A stretch of DNA of 17,593 nt from an uncultured Mycoplasmatota bacterium. Lineage in GTDB: Bacteria; Bacillota_I; Bacilli_A; RF39; UBA660. The stretch's first letter is position 1, and every line of letters starts with the position of its first letter. The DNA is taken from assembly GCA_900542735.1 (NCBI GenBank), contig UQOS01000024.1, forward strand, positions 1 through 17,593, given 5' to 3'. The notes beneath the pieces were generated by a model. It was not told the origin of the DNA. It ran no database searches and saw only the letters and a program-made list of their open reading frames with translations. Shown piece after piece: positions 6,551 through 14,140 of the stretch. Position numbers and translations under genes: made by a program.

Positions 6551-6907
6551 TTAGAATTCTAATCCATTTTCACGTGCTGAGTTAGCTAATGCCTCTACAC
6601 GTCCATGATAAAGGTATCCACCTCTATCAAATACTACTTTAGTAATGTTTGCTTTTTTAGCTGCTTCAGCGATAGCTTTTCCTACTGCTGTAGCTGCTTC
6701 AATGTTTCCACCATTTTTAAGCTTTAAGCTTAATGATGAAGCACTTGCTAAAGTAACACCATTTTCATCATCAATAATTTGACAACTAATATTTTTGTTT
6801 GATCTAAATACGCATAATCTTGGTACTTCAGTAGTTCCTGAGATTTTTGAACGAACTCTTTCGTGTCTCATTACACGCATTTGATTACGAGATACTTTAT
6901 TAATCAT
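6551..6907 (-). CDS. rplR: Large-subunit ribosomal protein uL18
   Basis: At 118 residues this is a standard L18. Sequence blocks are RMRVMRHERVRSKISGT-like basic N-terminus (RVMRHERVRSKISGT), PRLCVFRSNKNI, and the C-terminal FDRGGYLYHGRVEALANSAR motif. L18 binds 5S rRNA and helps load it with L5 into the central protuberance. It sits in the usual place between rplF and rpsE, 27 bases after rplF. Confidence 0.97.
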   Translation of the reverse strand: MINKVSRNQMRVMRHERVRSKISGTTEVPRLCVFRSNKNISCQIIDDENGVTLASASSLSLKLKNGGNIEAATAVGKAIAEAAKKANITKVVFDRGGYLYHGRVEALANSARENGLEF

Positions 6908-6934
6908 AAGTAACTTCTCCCTTCTACTTATCTA

Positions 6935-7471
6935 TTAAGCAGCTTTCTTTCCTTCTTTACGACGAATAAATTCATCTTTATAACGAATACCTTTACCCTT
7001 ATATGGTTCTGGTTGTCTTACGTCTCTAATTTCAGCTGCAAATTTACCAACTAAAACTTTATCAATTCCACTTACTGTAATTTCAGTATTTGATACTTGT
7101 TCAACAGTTAAGCCAGTTGGAACTGATAATTCTACTGGATGAGAATATCCAGCATTAATTACTAATGTATTTCCTTTTACATTGAAACGATAACCTACAC
7201 CAATAATTTCTAATCCTTTTTTGAAACCTTCTGTTACACCCATAATCATGTTATGAATATTAGCATTTGTAGTTCCATGCATTGCTTTTGTAGCTTTTTC
7301 ATCATTTGGACGAGTAACAGTTAAAGTATTTTCTTCAATATTTACTTCAATTCCTTTTACTAAATCTAATGATAATTCTCCTTTTGGTCCTTTTACAGTA
7401 ACAACATTATTTTCGTTTGTTACAGTAACACCAGCAGGTACTACAACTTTTCTATTACCAATACGGCTCAT
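6935..7471 (-). CDS. rplF: Large-subunit ribosomal protein uL6
   Basis: The 178-residue product consists of two repeated alpha/beta domains. It opens MSRIGNRKVVVPAGVTV and ends with the family motif PEPYKGKGIRYKDEFIRRKE plus GKKAA. L6 lies near the factor-binding site of the 50S subunit at the L7/L12 stalk base and binds helix 97 of 23S rRNA. It follows rpsH by 26 bases with a GGAGG site. Length and motifs are ordinary. Confidence 0.98.
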   Translation of the reverse strand: MSRIGNRKVVVPAGVTVTNENNVVTVKGPKGELSLDLVKGIEVNIEENTLTVTRPNDEKATKAMHGTTNANIHNMIMGVTEGFKKGLEIIGVGYRFNVKGNTLVINAGYSHPVELSVPTGLTVEQVSNTEITVSGIDKVLVGKFAAEIRDVRQPEPYKGKGIRYKDEFIRRKEGKKAA

Positions 7472-7497
7472 ACTTGCACCTCCTTATATAATGTTTT

Positions 7498-7899
7498 TTA
7501 CCAAATATAAGCTAAAACTTCTCCACCTAAACCTTGATTTCTAGCTTCTTTGTCTGTCATAATTCCTTTTGAAGTTGAAATGATAGCGATTCCTAAACCA
7601 TTTAATACTTTAGGAACTTCATCAGCTTTTGCATATACTCTTAGGCCTGGTTTTGATATACGTTTTAATCCAGTGATAACTCTTTCTTTTTTCTCACCAT
7701 ATTTTAAAGTAAGTAAGATTGTGCCTTGGGCAGTTTCTTCTAATACTTTATAATCTTTAATAAATCCTTCTTCTTTTAAAATTCTAGCTAATTCTAATTT
7801 TAGTTTAGAAGCAGGTACTTTAACTTCAGTATAACGCATACTGTTTGCATTACGAATGCGAGTTAGCATGTCAGCGATTGTGTCTGTTACTACAGCCAT
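7498..7899 (-). CDS. rpsH: Small-subunit ribosomal protein uS8
   Basis: This 133-residue protein begins with DTIADMLTRIRNANSMR and ends with ISTSKGIMTDKEARNQGLGG then EVLAYIW, both diagnostic of S8. S8 binds the central domain of 16S rRNA. In E. coli it represses the spc operon by binding an rplE leader site. No spc-type control element was identified here, and the spc genes are not separated from the S10 genes by any promoter I can see. It follows rpsN by 22 bases. Confidence 0.98.
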   Translation of the reverse strand: MAVVTDTIADMLTRIRNANSMRYTEVKVPASKLKLELARILKEEGFIKDYKVLEETAQGTILLTLKYGEKKERVITGLKRISKPGLRVYAKADEVPKVLNGLGIAIISTSKGIMTDKEARNQGLGGEVLAYIW

Positions 7900-7921
7900 A
7901 ATAAATCCTCCTTCCTAAGTC

Positions 7922-8107
7922 CTACCAGCTTGATTTTTTAACACCTGGTATTTGTCCTTTACTTGCTAATTCTCTAAAACAAATACGGCAAATTCCGAAT
8001 TTACTCATTACTGCATGAGGTCTACCACATCTTTCGCAACGAGTATATTCACGAACTTTAAATTTTTGCTTACGATTAGCTTTAACGATCATACTTTTCT
8101 TTGCCAT
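7922..8107 (-). CDS. rpsN: Small-subunit ribosomal protein uS14, short zinc-binding type
   Basis: The 61-residue form is the short, zinc-containing S14 (type Z, as in Bacillus S14p), not the longer zinc-free form. The four ligands are Cys24, Cys27, Cys40 and Cys43 (YTRCERCGRPH and FGICRICFRE). The C-terminus ends GVKKSSW. S14 is in the 30S head and assembles late. With zinc-type L36 and zinc-type Adk in the same cluster, this locus makes considerable demand on zinc. The gene lies 12 bases after rplE. Confidence 0.98.
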   Translation of the reverse strand: MAKKSMIVKANRKQKFKVREYTRCERCGRPHAVMSKFGICRICFRELASKGQIPGVKKSSW

Positions 8108-8119
8108 AATATCCTCCTA

Positions 8120-8659
8120 TTACTTTCTAAAAGGAATTCCAAGTTCATTTAATAAGTCAAAAGCTTCTTCATTAGACTTTGCAGTTGTAACGAATACAAT
8201 ATCCATTCCACGTACTTTTACAACATTATCATAATCTATTTCTGAGAAGATTAATTGTTCTTTAACTCCCATTGTATAATTTCCTCTACCATCAAATGCT
8301 TTAGAAGATACTCCTCTAAAATCACGTACACGAGGAAGAGCAATTGAAATTAATTTATCCATAAAGTTATACATGTTTTCTCCACGTAATGTTACTTTAC
8401 AACCAATTGATTGACCCTCTCTTACTTTGAATCCAGCTATTGATTTTCTAGCTTTTGTGATAACTGGCTTTTGTCCAGCTATTACTTCTAGATCCTTTAC
8501 AGCTGCTTCTAGTAATTTTGAATTTGATGTAGCATCTCCTACACCCATATTAATTACGATTTTTTCTAATTTTGGAACTTGCATGATTGACTTATAACCA
8601 TGTTTTTCTTTTAAACTTGGAACTACTTCATTAAGATATTTTTCTTTTAGGCGGTTCAT
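8120..8659 (-). CDS. rplE: Large-subunit ribosomal protein uL5
   Basis: The 179-residue product has the expected blocks: PKLEKIVINMGVGDA (29-43), KPVITKARKSIAGFKVREG and DFRGVSSKAFDGRGNYTMG. L5 binds 5S rRNA and contacts the P-site tRNA from the central protuberance. It is 18 bases downstream of rplX with a GGAGGG site. No abnormal features are visible. Confidence 0.98.
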   Translation of the reverse strand: MNRLKEKYLNEVVPSLKEKHGYKSIMQVPKLEKIVINMGVGDATSNSKLLEAAVKDLEVIAGQKPVITKARKSIAGFKVREGQSIGCKVTLRGENMYNFMDKLISIALPRVRDFRGVSSKAFDGRGNYTMGVKEQLIFSEIDYDNVVKVRGMDIVFVTTAKSNEEAFDLLNELGIPFRK

Positions 8660-8677
8660 ATATTACCCTCCTTCCAA

Positions 8678-8989
8678 CTAATCAATCTTTTCGTTTGATT
8701 TTTTTGAAATTCTAATTTTTTTATTTGTTTTTTCATCGATAGTGTAACCGATTCTAGTTCTTTTTTTAGTTTTAGTGTCGATTAACATTACGTTTGAAGC
8801 ATGAATTGGTGCTTCTACTTCAAGGATTCCACCAGTTTCTTGGCCATTTCCTTTTTTGTGTTTTTTAACAATATTAACGCCTTCAACGATTACTTTGTTT
8901 TCATCTTTGAAAGTCTTAGTAATCTTTCCTTCTTTTCCTTTACTAGATCCGGCTATTACTACTACTTTGTCTCCAACTTTAAGTTTCAT
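8678..8989 (-). CDS. rplX: Large-subunit ribosomal protein uL24
   Basis: The 103-residue protein starts with a KOW motif (MKLKVGDKVVVIAGSSKGKE) that binds rRNA, followed by VIVEGVNIVKKHKKG and SNVMLIDTKTKKRTRIGY. L24 starts 50S assembly and lies beside the tunnel exit. It follows rplN by 12 bases with a GGAGG site. The last residues (KKSNEKID) are not conserved in the family. Confidence 0.97.
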   Translation of the reverse strand: MKLKVGDKVVVIAGSSKGKEGKITKTFKDENKVIVEGVNIVKKHKKGNGQETGGILEVEAPIHASNVMLIDTKTKKRTRIGYTIDEKTNKKIRISKKSNEKID

Positions 8990-9001
8990 AATATCCTCCC
9001 T

Positions 9002-9370
9002 TTATAGCACTTCTTTAGCTAAAGATACTATTTTCATGAAATCTTTGTCACGTAATTCACGTGCTACTGGTCCGAAGATACGAGTTCCAACCGGACTCTT
9101 ATCATCTTTTATAATTACGCAAGCATTATCATCAAACTTAATGTAGCTACCATCTTCACGACGAAGACCTTGTCTACTTCTTACGATAACTGCTTTCACA
9201 ACTTTTCCTTTTTTTACAGTTCCATTAGGTGTGGCATCTTTGATTGTACCAACAACTATGTCACCGATATTACCAGTTTTTACTTTGCTTCCACCAAGTA
9301 CACGAATTACTAATAAACTCTTTGCACCTGAATTGTCAGCAACTTTTAAACGGCTTTCTTGTTGTAACAT
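9002..9370 (-). CDS. rplN: Large-subunit ribosomal protein uL14
   Basis: At exactly 122 residues this is the canonical L14 length. It begins MLQQESRLKVADNSGAK and has RSRQGLRREDGSYIKFDDNA and TRIFGPVARELR, family hallmarks. L14 is at the subunit interface, makes bridges with 16S rRNA and is the docking site of the silencing factor RsfS. It lies 26 bases after rpsQ with a GGAGGA site. It is unremarkable. Confidence 0.98.
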   Translation of the reverse strand: MLQQESRLKVADNSGAKSLLVIRVLGGSKVKTGNIGDIVVGTIKDATPNGTVKKGKVVKAVIVRSRQGLRREDGSYIKFDDNACVIIKDDKSPVGTRIFGPVARELRDKDFMKIVSLAKEVL

Positions 9371-9396
9371 AAATTATTTCCTCCTTCACCTAAGAG

Positions 9397-9654
9397 TTAT
9401 AAAATAACTGCTTCTTTTACGATTTCAGCTAAATAGAAGTGTTTTGTTTTAGAAATTGGTTTACATTCTACAATTCTAACAGTATCTCCTACTTTTGCTT
9501 TATTTGATTCATCATGAGCTGCATATTTCTTTGAATATTTCACTCTTTTTCCATATTTTGGATGTTTTTTATAAGTTTCTACTCTAACAGTAATTGTCTT
9601 GTTGTTGCAAGCACTAACTACTGTACCAACCAATTCTTTTTGTACTTTTTCCAT
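9397..9654 (-). CDS. rpsQ: Small-subunit ribosomal protein uS17
   Basis: This 85-residue OB-fold protein includes LVGTVVSACNNKTITVRVET, the basic loop KHPKYGKRVKYSKKYAAHD and RIVECKPISKTKHF, which are standard for S17. S17 is a primary binder of the 16S rRNA 5' domain. It starts 2 bases after the rpmC stop, and its GGAGG-type site lies in the end of rpmC, so coupling is likely. Confidence 0.97.
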   Translation of the reverse strand: MEKVQKELVGTVVSACNNKTITVRVETYKKHPKYGKRVKYSKKYAAHDESNKAKVGDTVRIVECKPISKTKHFYLAEIVKEAVIL

Positions 9655-9656
9655 TT

Positions 9657-9860
9657 TTACTTAACCTCCCCAGCAAGTTCGCGTTCACGAAGAACAGTCT
9701 TACAACGTGCTACATCGTGTCTTAACTCTCTAATTCTTGAAGGCTTTTCTAAATTTCCTGTTGCTTGTTGAAAACGTAAGTTAAATAATTCTTCTTTGCT
9801 TTCTTTGATTTTAGCAACGATTTGTTCAGTGGTTAGTTCTCTTATTTCTTTAACCTTCAT
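9657..9860 (-). CDS. rpmC: Large-subunit ribosomal protein uL29
   Basis: A 67-residue two-helix protein starting MKVKEIRELTTEQIVAKIKE with the core LFNLRFQQATGNLE, typical of L29. L29 lies at the tunnel exit and forms part of the docking site for trigger factor and signal recognition particle. Its ATG lies inside the rplP 3' end, an overlap of 11 bases, so it depends on rplP translation. Confidence 0.97.
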   Translation of the reverse strand: MKVKEIRELTTEQIVAKIKESKEELFNLRFQQATGNLEKPSRIRELRHDVARCKTVLRERELAGEVK

Positions 9861-10281
9861 TTATTTCACCACCATTTTCTCTTTTTACAAATTTAGTTTG
9901 AATTGGTAATTTATGAGAAGCTAAACGTAATGCTTCACGTGCTACTTCTTCACTAACTCCAGAAATTTCAAACATAATTTTTCCTTCTTTTACTACTGCT
10001 ACCCAAGCTTCAACGTTACCTTTACCTTTACCTTGACGAGTACCAATAGGTTTCTTTGTTAATGGCATATGTGGGAAAATATTAATCCATACTTTTCCAC
10101 CACGCTTCATATAACGTGTCATAGCTACACGAGCTGCTTCGATTTGGTTTGCTGTAATCCAAGCACCCTCTTTAGCCATAAGTCCATATTCTCCATTTGT
10201 TAGAGTTGTATTTCCTTTAGCATGACCTTCGTAAGGTAATCTATGAACACGACGATATTTAGTTCTTGATGGTATTAACAT
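9850..10281 (-). CDS. rplP: Large-subunit ribosomal protein uL16
   Basis: The 143-residue product opens MLIPSRTKYRRVHRLPYEGH and contains WITANQIEAARVAMTRYMKR and PLTKKPIGTRQGKGKGNVE. L16 organises the A site and the tRNA elbow path near the peptidyl transferase centre. Arg82 is near the position that is hydroxylated in E. coli. It starts 2 bases after the rpsC stop and ends 11 bases inside rpmC. Length is normal for Bacilli. Confidence 0.98.
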   Translation of the reverse strand: MLIPSRTKYRRVHRLPYEGHAKGNTTLTNGEYGLMAKEGAWITANQIEAARVAMTRYMKRGGKVWINIFPHMPLTKKPIGTRQGKGKGNVEAWVAVVKEGKIMFEISGVSEEVAREALRLASHKLPIQTKFVKRENGGEINEG

Positions 10282-10283
10282 AA

Positions 10284-10937
10284 TTAATTACCTCCTTTAG
10301 TCTTTTTTGAAGGAAGTATTTCTCCTTTATAAATCCATACTTTAACTCCAATTTTTCCAAATGTTGTATCTGCTTCACTTGTAGCATAATCAACATCTGC
10401 TCTTAAAGTATGTAGAGGAATTGTTCCTTCTGTATATCCTTCGCTACGAGCCATATCAGCTCCACCTAAACGTCCAGATACTAATGTTTTAATACCTTTA
10501 GCGCCAGATTTCATAGCGTTACGGATAGCTCTTTTTTGAGCCATTCTGAATGATGCACGGTTTTCAATTTGTGCTGCGATTGAGTCAGCAACGATTTGTG
10601 CGTTCATATCAGGTTTTTTGATATCCACAATAGAAATTTGAATATCTTCGTTTACTAACTTAGATAAATCTTTTTTCATTGCTTCAATTTGTTCTCCACC
10701 ACGACCAATGATAACACCAGGTTTTGATGTATGAACAATAATTTCTGTTCTCTTAGAATTTCTTTCGATTTGAACTTTGCTAATTCCATTAGACTTTTGA
10801 TTTTTTTCAAAATAGTTACGGATTTTAACATCGTTTGCTAAATATTTAGAAAAATCTTTTTTATTAGCATACCATTTTGAGTCCCAATCCTTGTTAATTC
10901 CAAGTCTTAGTCCATTAGGATTTACCTTTTGTCCCAT
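10284..10937 (-). CDS. rpsC: Small-subunit ribosomal protein uS3
   Basis: The 217-residue protein begins MGQKVNPNGLRLGINKDWDS and has a KH RNA-binding domain with the GRGG loop at 78-81. The C-terminal domain has RMAQKRAIRNAMKSGAKGIK and SGRLGGADMARSE. S3 forms part of the mRNA entry channel and its helicase activity with S4 and S5. It follows rplV by 20 bases with a GGAGGG site. The sequence is ordinary. Confidence 0.98.
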   Translation of the reverse strand: MGQKVNPNGLRLGINKDWDSKWYANKKDFSKYLANDVKIRNYFEKNQKSNGISKVQIERNSKRTEIIVHTSKPGVIIGRGGEQIEAMKKDLSKLVNEDIQISIVDIKKPDMNAQIVADSIAAQIENRASFRMAQKRAIRNAMKSGAKGIKTLVSGRLGGADMARSEGYTEGTIPLHTLRADVDYATSEADTTFGKIGVKVWIYKGEILPSKKTKGGN

Positions 10938-10957
10938 TTCTCTTGACCCTCCTTTAA

Positions 10958-11290
10958 CTACTTAGTTGCCACAACGATTACGATGTGACTTGTTCTTTTA
11001 TCGTTATGTCCAATGTGACTACGTGAGTCAAACATATGTCTTTTCATCACTGGACCAGCATCTACTCTTGCTTCTTTTACATAAAGTTCTTCTTGTTTTG
11101 CGCCATTATTGTTAACAGCGTTAGAAATAGCAGATTCAAGAACTTTTTTTGTAAGACGAGCAGGCTTTTTATTCATATTGTTTAAGATGTCTAATGCATC
11201 GTTAACATTTTTACCACGAATTAAATCTACTACTAAACGAGCTTTAATAGGTGATACTCTAAGAGTCTTTGCGATTGCTCTTGCTTCCAT
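10958..11290 (-). CDS. rplV: Large-subunit ribosomal protein uL22, atypical tunnel loop
   Basis: L22 spans the 50S subunit; its long beta hairpin lines the nascent peptide tunnel at its narrowest point. The 110-residue product has the normal globular part (RVSPIKARLVVDLIRGKNVN, residues 11-30) and the normal end KRTSHIVIVV (98-107). The hairpin tip between GPVMKR (79-84) and KRTSH is HMFDSRSHIGHND, with the same length as in E. coli L22 but replacing the usual basic PRAxGRAxRI-type sequence with three His, two Asp and a Phe. Codons were re-read and no frameshift pair explains it. The gene lies between rpsS and rpsC as expected, and identity is not in doubt. Confidence 0.96.
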   Translation of the reverse strand: MEARAIAKTLRVSPIKARLVVDLIRGKNVNDALDILNNMNKKPARLTKKVLESAISNAVNNNGAKQEELYVKEARVDAGPVMKRHMFDSRSHIGHNDKRTSHIVIVVATK

Positions 11291-11309
11291 ATTTTTCTCC
11301 TCCTAGTCA

Positions 11310-11579
11310 CTATTTTTTCTTATTGTCGCCATGTCCACCAAACTTACGAGTTAATGCAAATTCTCCAAGTTTGTGTCCTACCATATCTTCAGTAACATAT
11401 ACTGGAATAAATTCTTTTCCATTATGTACTGCGAATGTATGTCCAATAAATGCAGGATAGATTGTTGAACGGCGTGACCATGTTTTAATGACTTCTTTTT
11501 TTCCAGTTTCATTTAACTTTTCAACCTTAGTTAATAATCTTTCAAATACATAAGGCTTTTTCTTTGCACTTCTTGCCAT
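11310..11579 (-). CDS. rpsS: Small-subunit ribosomal protein uS19
   Basis: At 89 residues, S19 shows TWSRRSTIYPAFIGHTFAVH and FIPVYVTEDMVGHKLGEFA, followed by RKFGGHG. It lies in the 30S head with S13 and contacts the 50S central protuberance. It follows rplB by 14 bases with a GGAGGA site. It is normal in length and sequence. Confidence 0.98.
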   Translation of the reverse strand: MARSAKKKPYVFERLLTKVEKLNETGKKEVIKTWSRRSTIYPAFIGHTFAVHNGKEFIPVYVTEDMVGHKLGEFALTRKFGGHGDNKKK

Positions 11580-11593
11580 AATAATCTCCTCCT

Positions 11594-12424
11594 TTACTTA
11601 CTATTACGACGACGAACGATAAATTTATCAGACGCTTTATTCTTTCTTGTTTTATATCCAAGTGCTGGTTTACCCCAAGGAGTAACAGGTCCTTTACGAC
11701 CGATTGGTGCACGACCTTCTCCACCACCATGTGGGTGATCGTTAGGGTTCATAACTGAACCACGTACTGTAGGACGAATTCCTAAATGACGACTACGTCC
11801 AGCCTTTCCTAATCTTACAAGGCTTTGATCTTCATTACCAACTTCACCAATAGTAGCATAACAAGTTCCTAAAATTAATCTTTGTTCACCACTTGAAAGT
11901 CTTACCATTACATAGTTTCCTTCACGTCCTAGAATTTGAGCTGAAGCACCAGCACTACGTGCTAATTCTCCACCTTTACCTGGACGAAGTTCGATATTAT
12001 GAATCATAGTACCAACTGGAATATTCATAATAGGAAGTGCATTTCCTACTTTAATATCAGCAGTTTCTCCTGATACGATAACATCTCCTACACTAAGTTT
12101 TTTTGGAGCGATGATATATCTCTTTTCACCATCGTTATAATTAATTAATGCAATATTTGCAGTTCTATTTGGGTCGTATTCGATACTAGCAACAGTACCT
12201 GGAATATCAAATTTATTACGTTTGAAATCAATGATACGATACTTTCTTTTAGCTCCGCCACCTTGATGTCTTACAGTAATTCTTCCTTGATTGTTACGAC
12301 CACCGTTTTTCTTTAAGCTTACTACTAGACTTTTTTCAGGTGTACTTTTAGTAATTTCTTCATTCACTAATGTACTTCTTTTTCTTTGTCCAGGAGTATT
12401 AGGCTTATAGTTTCTTACTGACAT
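11594..12424 (-). CDS. rplB: Large-subunit ribosomal protein uL2
   Basis: The 276-residue protein matches L2 along its whole length: an RNA-binding OB domain, an SH3-like domain and the C-terminal region with PNDHPHGGGEGRAPIGRKGP. His230 corresponds to E. coli His229, important for peptidyl transferase activity. L2 is needed for subunit association. The start is ATG with a GGAGGG site, 14 bases after rplW. Confidence 0.99.
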   Translation of the reverse strand: MSVRNYKPNTPGQRKRSTLVNEEITKSTPEKSLVVSLKKNGGRNNQGRITVRHQGGGAKRKYRIIDFKRNKFDIPGTVASIEYDPNRTANIALINYNDGEKRYIIAPKKLSVGDVIVSGETADIKVGNALPIMNIPVGTMIHNIELRPGKGGELARSAGASAQILGREGNYVMVRLSSGEQRLILGTCYATIGEVGNEDQSLVRLGKAGRSRHLGIRPTVRGSVMNPNDHPHGGGEGRAPIGRKGPVTPWGKPALGYKTRKNKASDKFIVRRRNSK

Positions 12425-12438
12425 GAGTAACCCTCCTT

Positions 12439-12723
12439 TTAATTAAGTTCGATTGATTGTCCTTCTGCTAGTGTTACAATTGCCTTTTTAGTACGGTTTG
12501 TAAGTCCAGCGTAACGTCCAACTCTTCTTTTCTTTGGTTTAACGTTGATTGTACGAATTTCTTCTACTTTTACGTTAAATAATTTTTCAATTGCTTGTTT
12601 GATTTCTGTTTTATTACTTCTAGAATCAACTTTAAAAACATATTGTCCTTTATTTTGACCTAAATTAGCTGATTTTTCAGTAATTACTGGCGCTTTTATG
12701 ATTTCTAAATATTTAGTATCCAT
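12439..12723 (-). CDS. rplW: Large-subunit ribosomal protein uL23
   Basis: This 94-residue L23 begins with IIKAPVITEKSANL and carries NVKVEEIRTINVKPKKRRVG, the conserved loop. L23 at the tunnel exit is the main docking site of trigger factor and SRP. Its ATG shares one base with the rplD stop (TAATG), so it is translationally coupled to rplD. Standard length. Confidence 0.98.
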   Translation of the reverse strand: MDTKYLEIIKAPVITEKSANLGQNKGQYVFKVDSRSNKTEIKQAIEKLFNVKVEEIRTINVKPKKRRVGRYAGLTNRTKKAIVTLAEGQSIELN

Positions 12724-13319
12724 TATCTAAGCACCTCCTCAATTTGTTCTAATGCTTCTTTTGTTGTTAATACAACATCTGCATAACTTAAATCTAATAC
12801 ATTTAACTCAGTTGGTTCTAATAATGCAATATTTCCTAAGTTACGAGAAGCTAAAATTAAATTTTCTTCTAATTCTTTTACGACGATTAATACTTTTTTA
12901 TCAGCTAATTCTAATGTATTAAGCATAGTAGTCATTTCTTTCGTTTTTGGTGTAGCTACAGATAAAGAATCAACTACTACTAATTGTTTATTGTTGTATA
13001 CATTTAAGAAAGCTGTTTGTAAAGCTAATCTTCTTTCTTTTCTATTTTGTTTCTTTGAGTAATCTCTTGGAACTGGAGTACCATATCTTCCTCCACCTAC
13101 CCATTGTACTGCACGGATAGAACCTTGACGAGCATGTCCTGTTCCTTTTTGACGCCATGGTTTTCTTCCACCACCGCTTACTTCACTACGATTTTTTGTT
13201 GAGTGAGTTCCTTGTCTTAATGATGCTCTTTGTAAAATGATGGCATCATATAAAACTTTTTCATTTGGTTCAATATTAAGTAATTCTTTATTTAATTTAA
13301 TGTCCTTTAGTTTTTCCAT
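12723..13319 (-). CDS. rplD: Large-subunit ribosomal protein uL4
   Basis: The 198-residue protein has the long tunnel loop from about 35 to 90, with RQGTHSTKNRSEVSGGGRKP and WRQKGTGHARQGSIRA. The loop continues WVGGGRYGTPVPRDYSKKQ, unlike the GGTVFGPTPR-type version of Bacillus but of similar length. L4 lines the tunnel opposite L22; in E. coli it also represses its operon. Here it is preceded by a 57-base gap with a hairpin (13335-13376), the longest gap among the S10 genes. The ATG has a strong AAAGGAGG site. Confidence 0.98.
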   Translation of the reverse strand: MEKLKDIKLNKELLNIEPNEKVLYDAIILQRASLRQGTHSTKNRSEVSGGGRKPWRQKGTGHARQGSIRAVQWVGGGRYGTPVPRDYSKKQNRKERRLALQTAFLNVYNNKQLVVVDSLSVATPKTKEMTTMLNTLELADKKVLIVVKELEENLILASRNLGNIALLEPTELNVLDLSYADVVLTTKEALEQIEEVLR

Positions 13320-13334
13320 CTTTAATTCCTCCTT

Positions 13335-13376
13335 TCACTACAATTTAAAATTTTTGTTTGTTTTAATATGCAGTGA
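13335..13376 (-). promoter_or_regulatory. Hairpin in the rplC-rplD gap
   Basis: On the minus-strand RNA, UCACUGCA directly after the rplC stop codon (13376-13369) pairs with UGUAGUGA (13342-13335), eight pairs including one G-U. The loop is 26 A/U-rich bases. The 3' arm abuts the rplD AAAGGAGG ribosome binding site. No T run follows, so it is not a standard terminator. It could protect an RNA end or control rplD translation; this is inference. Confidence 0.4.
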
Positions 13377-14126
13377 TTATTCGTTTACTTCTATTTGATT
13401 TTCTTCAGTTACTTCAGTTGATGCAACTTCGCTAGCAGCTTCAACTGGTGTCTCTGTAACTTCAACATAAGAAATTAATTCTTCTGTTTCATTTACTTTT
13501 TCACCTTTTTTAACTGATGTTATAATCATAACTAAAGATTTTTTAGGACCTGGTACGTTACCTTTTACTAAGATAACATTATTTTCTAAATCAACATCTA
13601 CAACTTCAAGATTTTGAATTGTACATGCTACATTACCCATATGACCTGGTAATTTTTTACCTTTTAAAACGTGCATTGGTAACATTGTACCTAATGAACC
13701 AACACCTCTATGATATTGAGAACCGTGTCCCATTGGTCCACGAGATTGGTTATAACGTTTGATAACACCTTGGAAACCTTTACCTTTGCTAACTCCACTT
13801 ACATCAACGATTTCTCCTTTTGTAAATAGACTTGCATCAATTACTTGACCTAATGTGTAATCATTAACATTTACTCCCCTGATTTCTCTTAAGAAGCGCT
13901 TAGGTTCAGTGTTTGCTTTGTTTGTATGACCAATTTTAGCTTTGTTGCTTACTTTTGCTCTTACTGTTTCGCATCCTAATTGGATTGCATCATATCCGTC
14001 TTTTTCAACTGTTTTAATTTGAGTTATAACATTTGGTTCAACTTCAATGACTGTAACGGGAATTAACTTACCATTTTTTGTGAAAACTTGAGTCATTCCT
14101 ATCTTTTTCCCTAAGATTCCTTTCAT
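13377..14126 (-). CDS. rplC: Large-subunit ribosomal protein uL3 with acidic C-terminal tail
   Basis: L3 is an early-assembling 50S protein near the peptidyl transferase centre. Residues 1-210 match the family, including GVSKGKGFQGVIKRYNQSRG (111-130) and LPGHMGNVACTIQNL (159-173). Usual L3 length is about 205-215. This one runs to 249 because of a tail from about 212 that has 12 Glu, no Lys or Arg and many Val, Thr and Ala. The gene starts 14 bases after rpsJ with a GGAGGA site and is followed by the hairpin before rplD. Confidence 0.98.
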   Translation of the reverse strand: MKGILGKKIGMTQVFTKNGKLIPVTVIEVEPNVITQIKTVEKDGYDAIQLGCETVRAKVSNKAKIGHTNKANTEPKRFLREIRGVNVNDYTLGQVIDASLFTKGEIVDVSGVSKGKGFQGVIKRYNQSRGPMGHGSQYHRGVGSLGTMLPMHVLKGKKLPGHMGNVACTIQNLEVVDVDLENNVILVKGNVPGPKKSLVMIITSVKKGEKVNETEELISYVEVTETPVEAASEVASTEVTEENQIEVNE

Positions 14127-14140
14127 TTTCTTCCTCCTAA

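Noticed and set aside
11542..11730. Minus-strand ORF inside rplB and rpsS
   Set aside because: It is an out-of-frame overlap of two clearly conserved genes with no support of its own.
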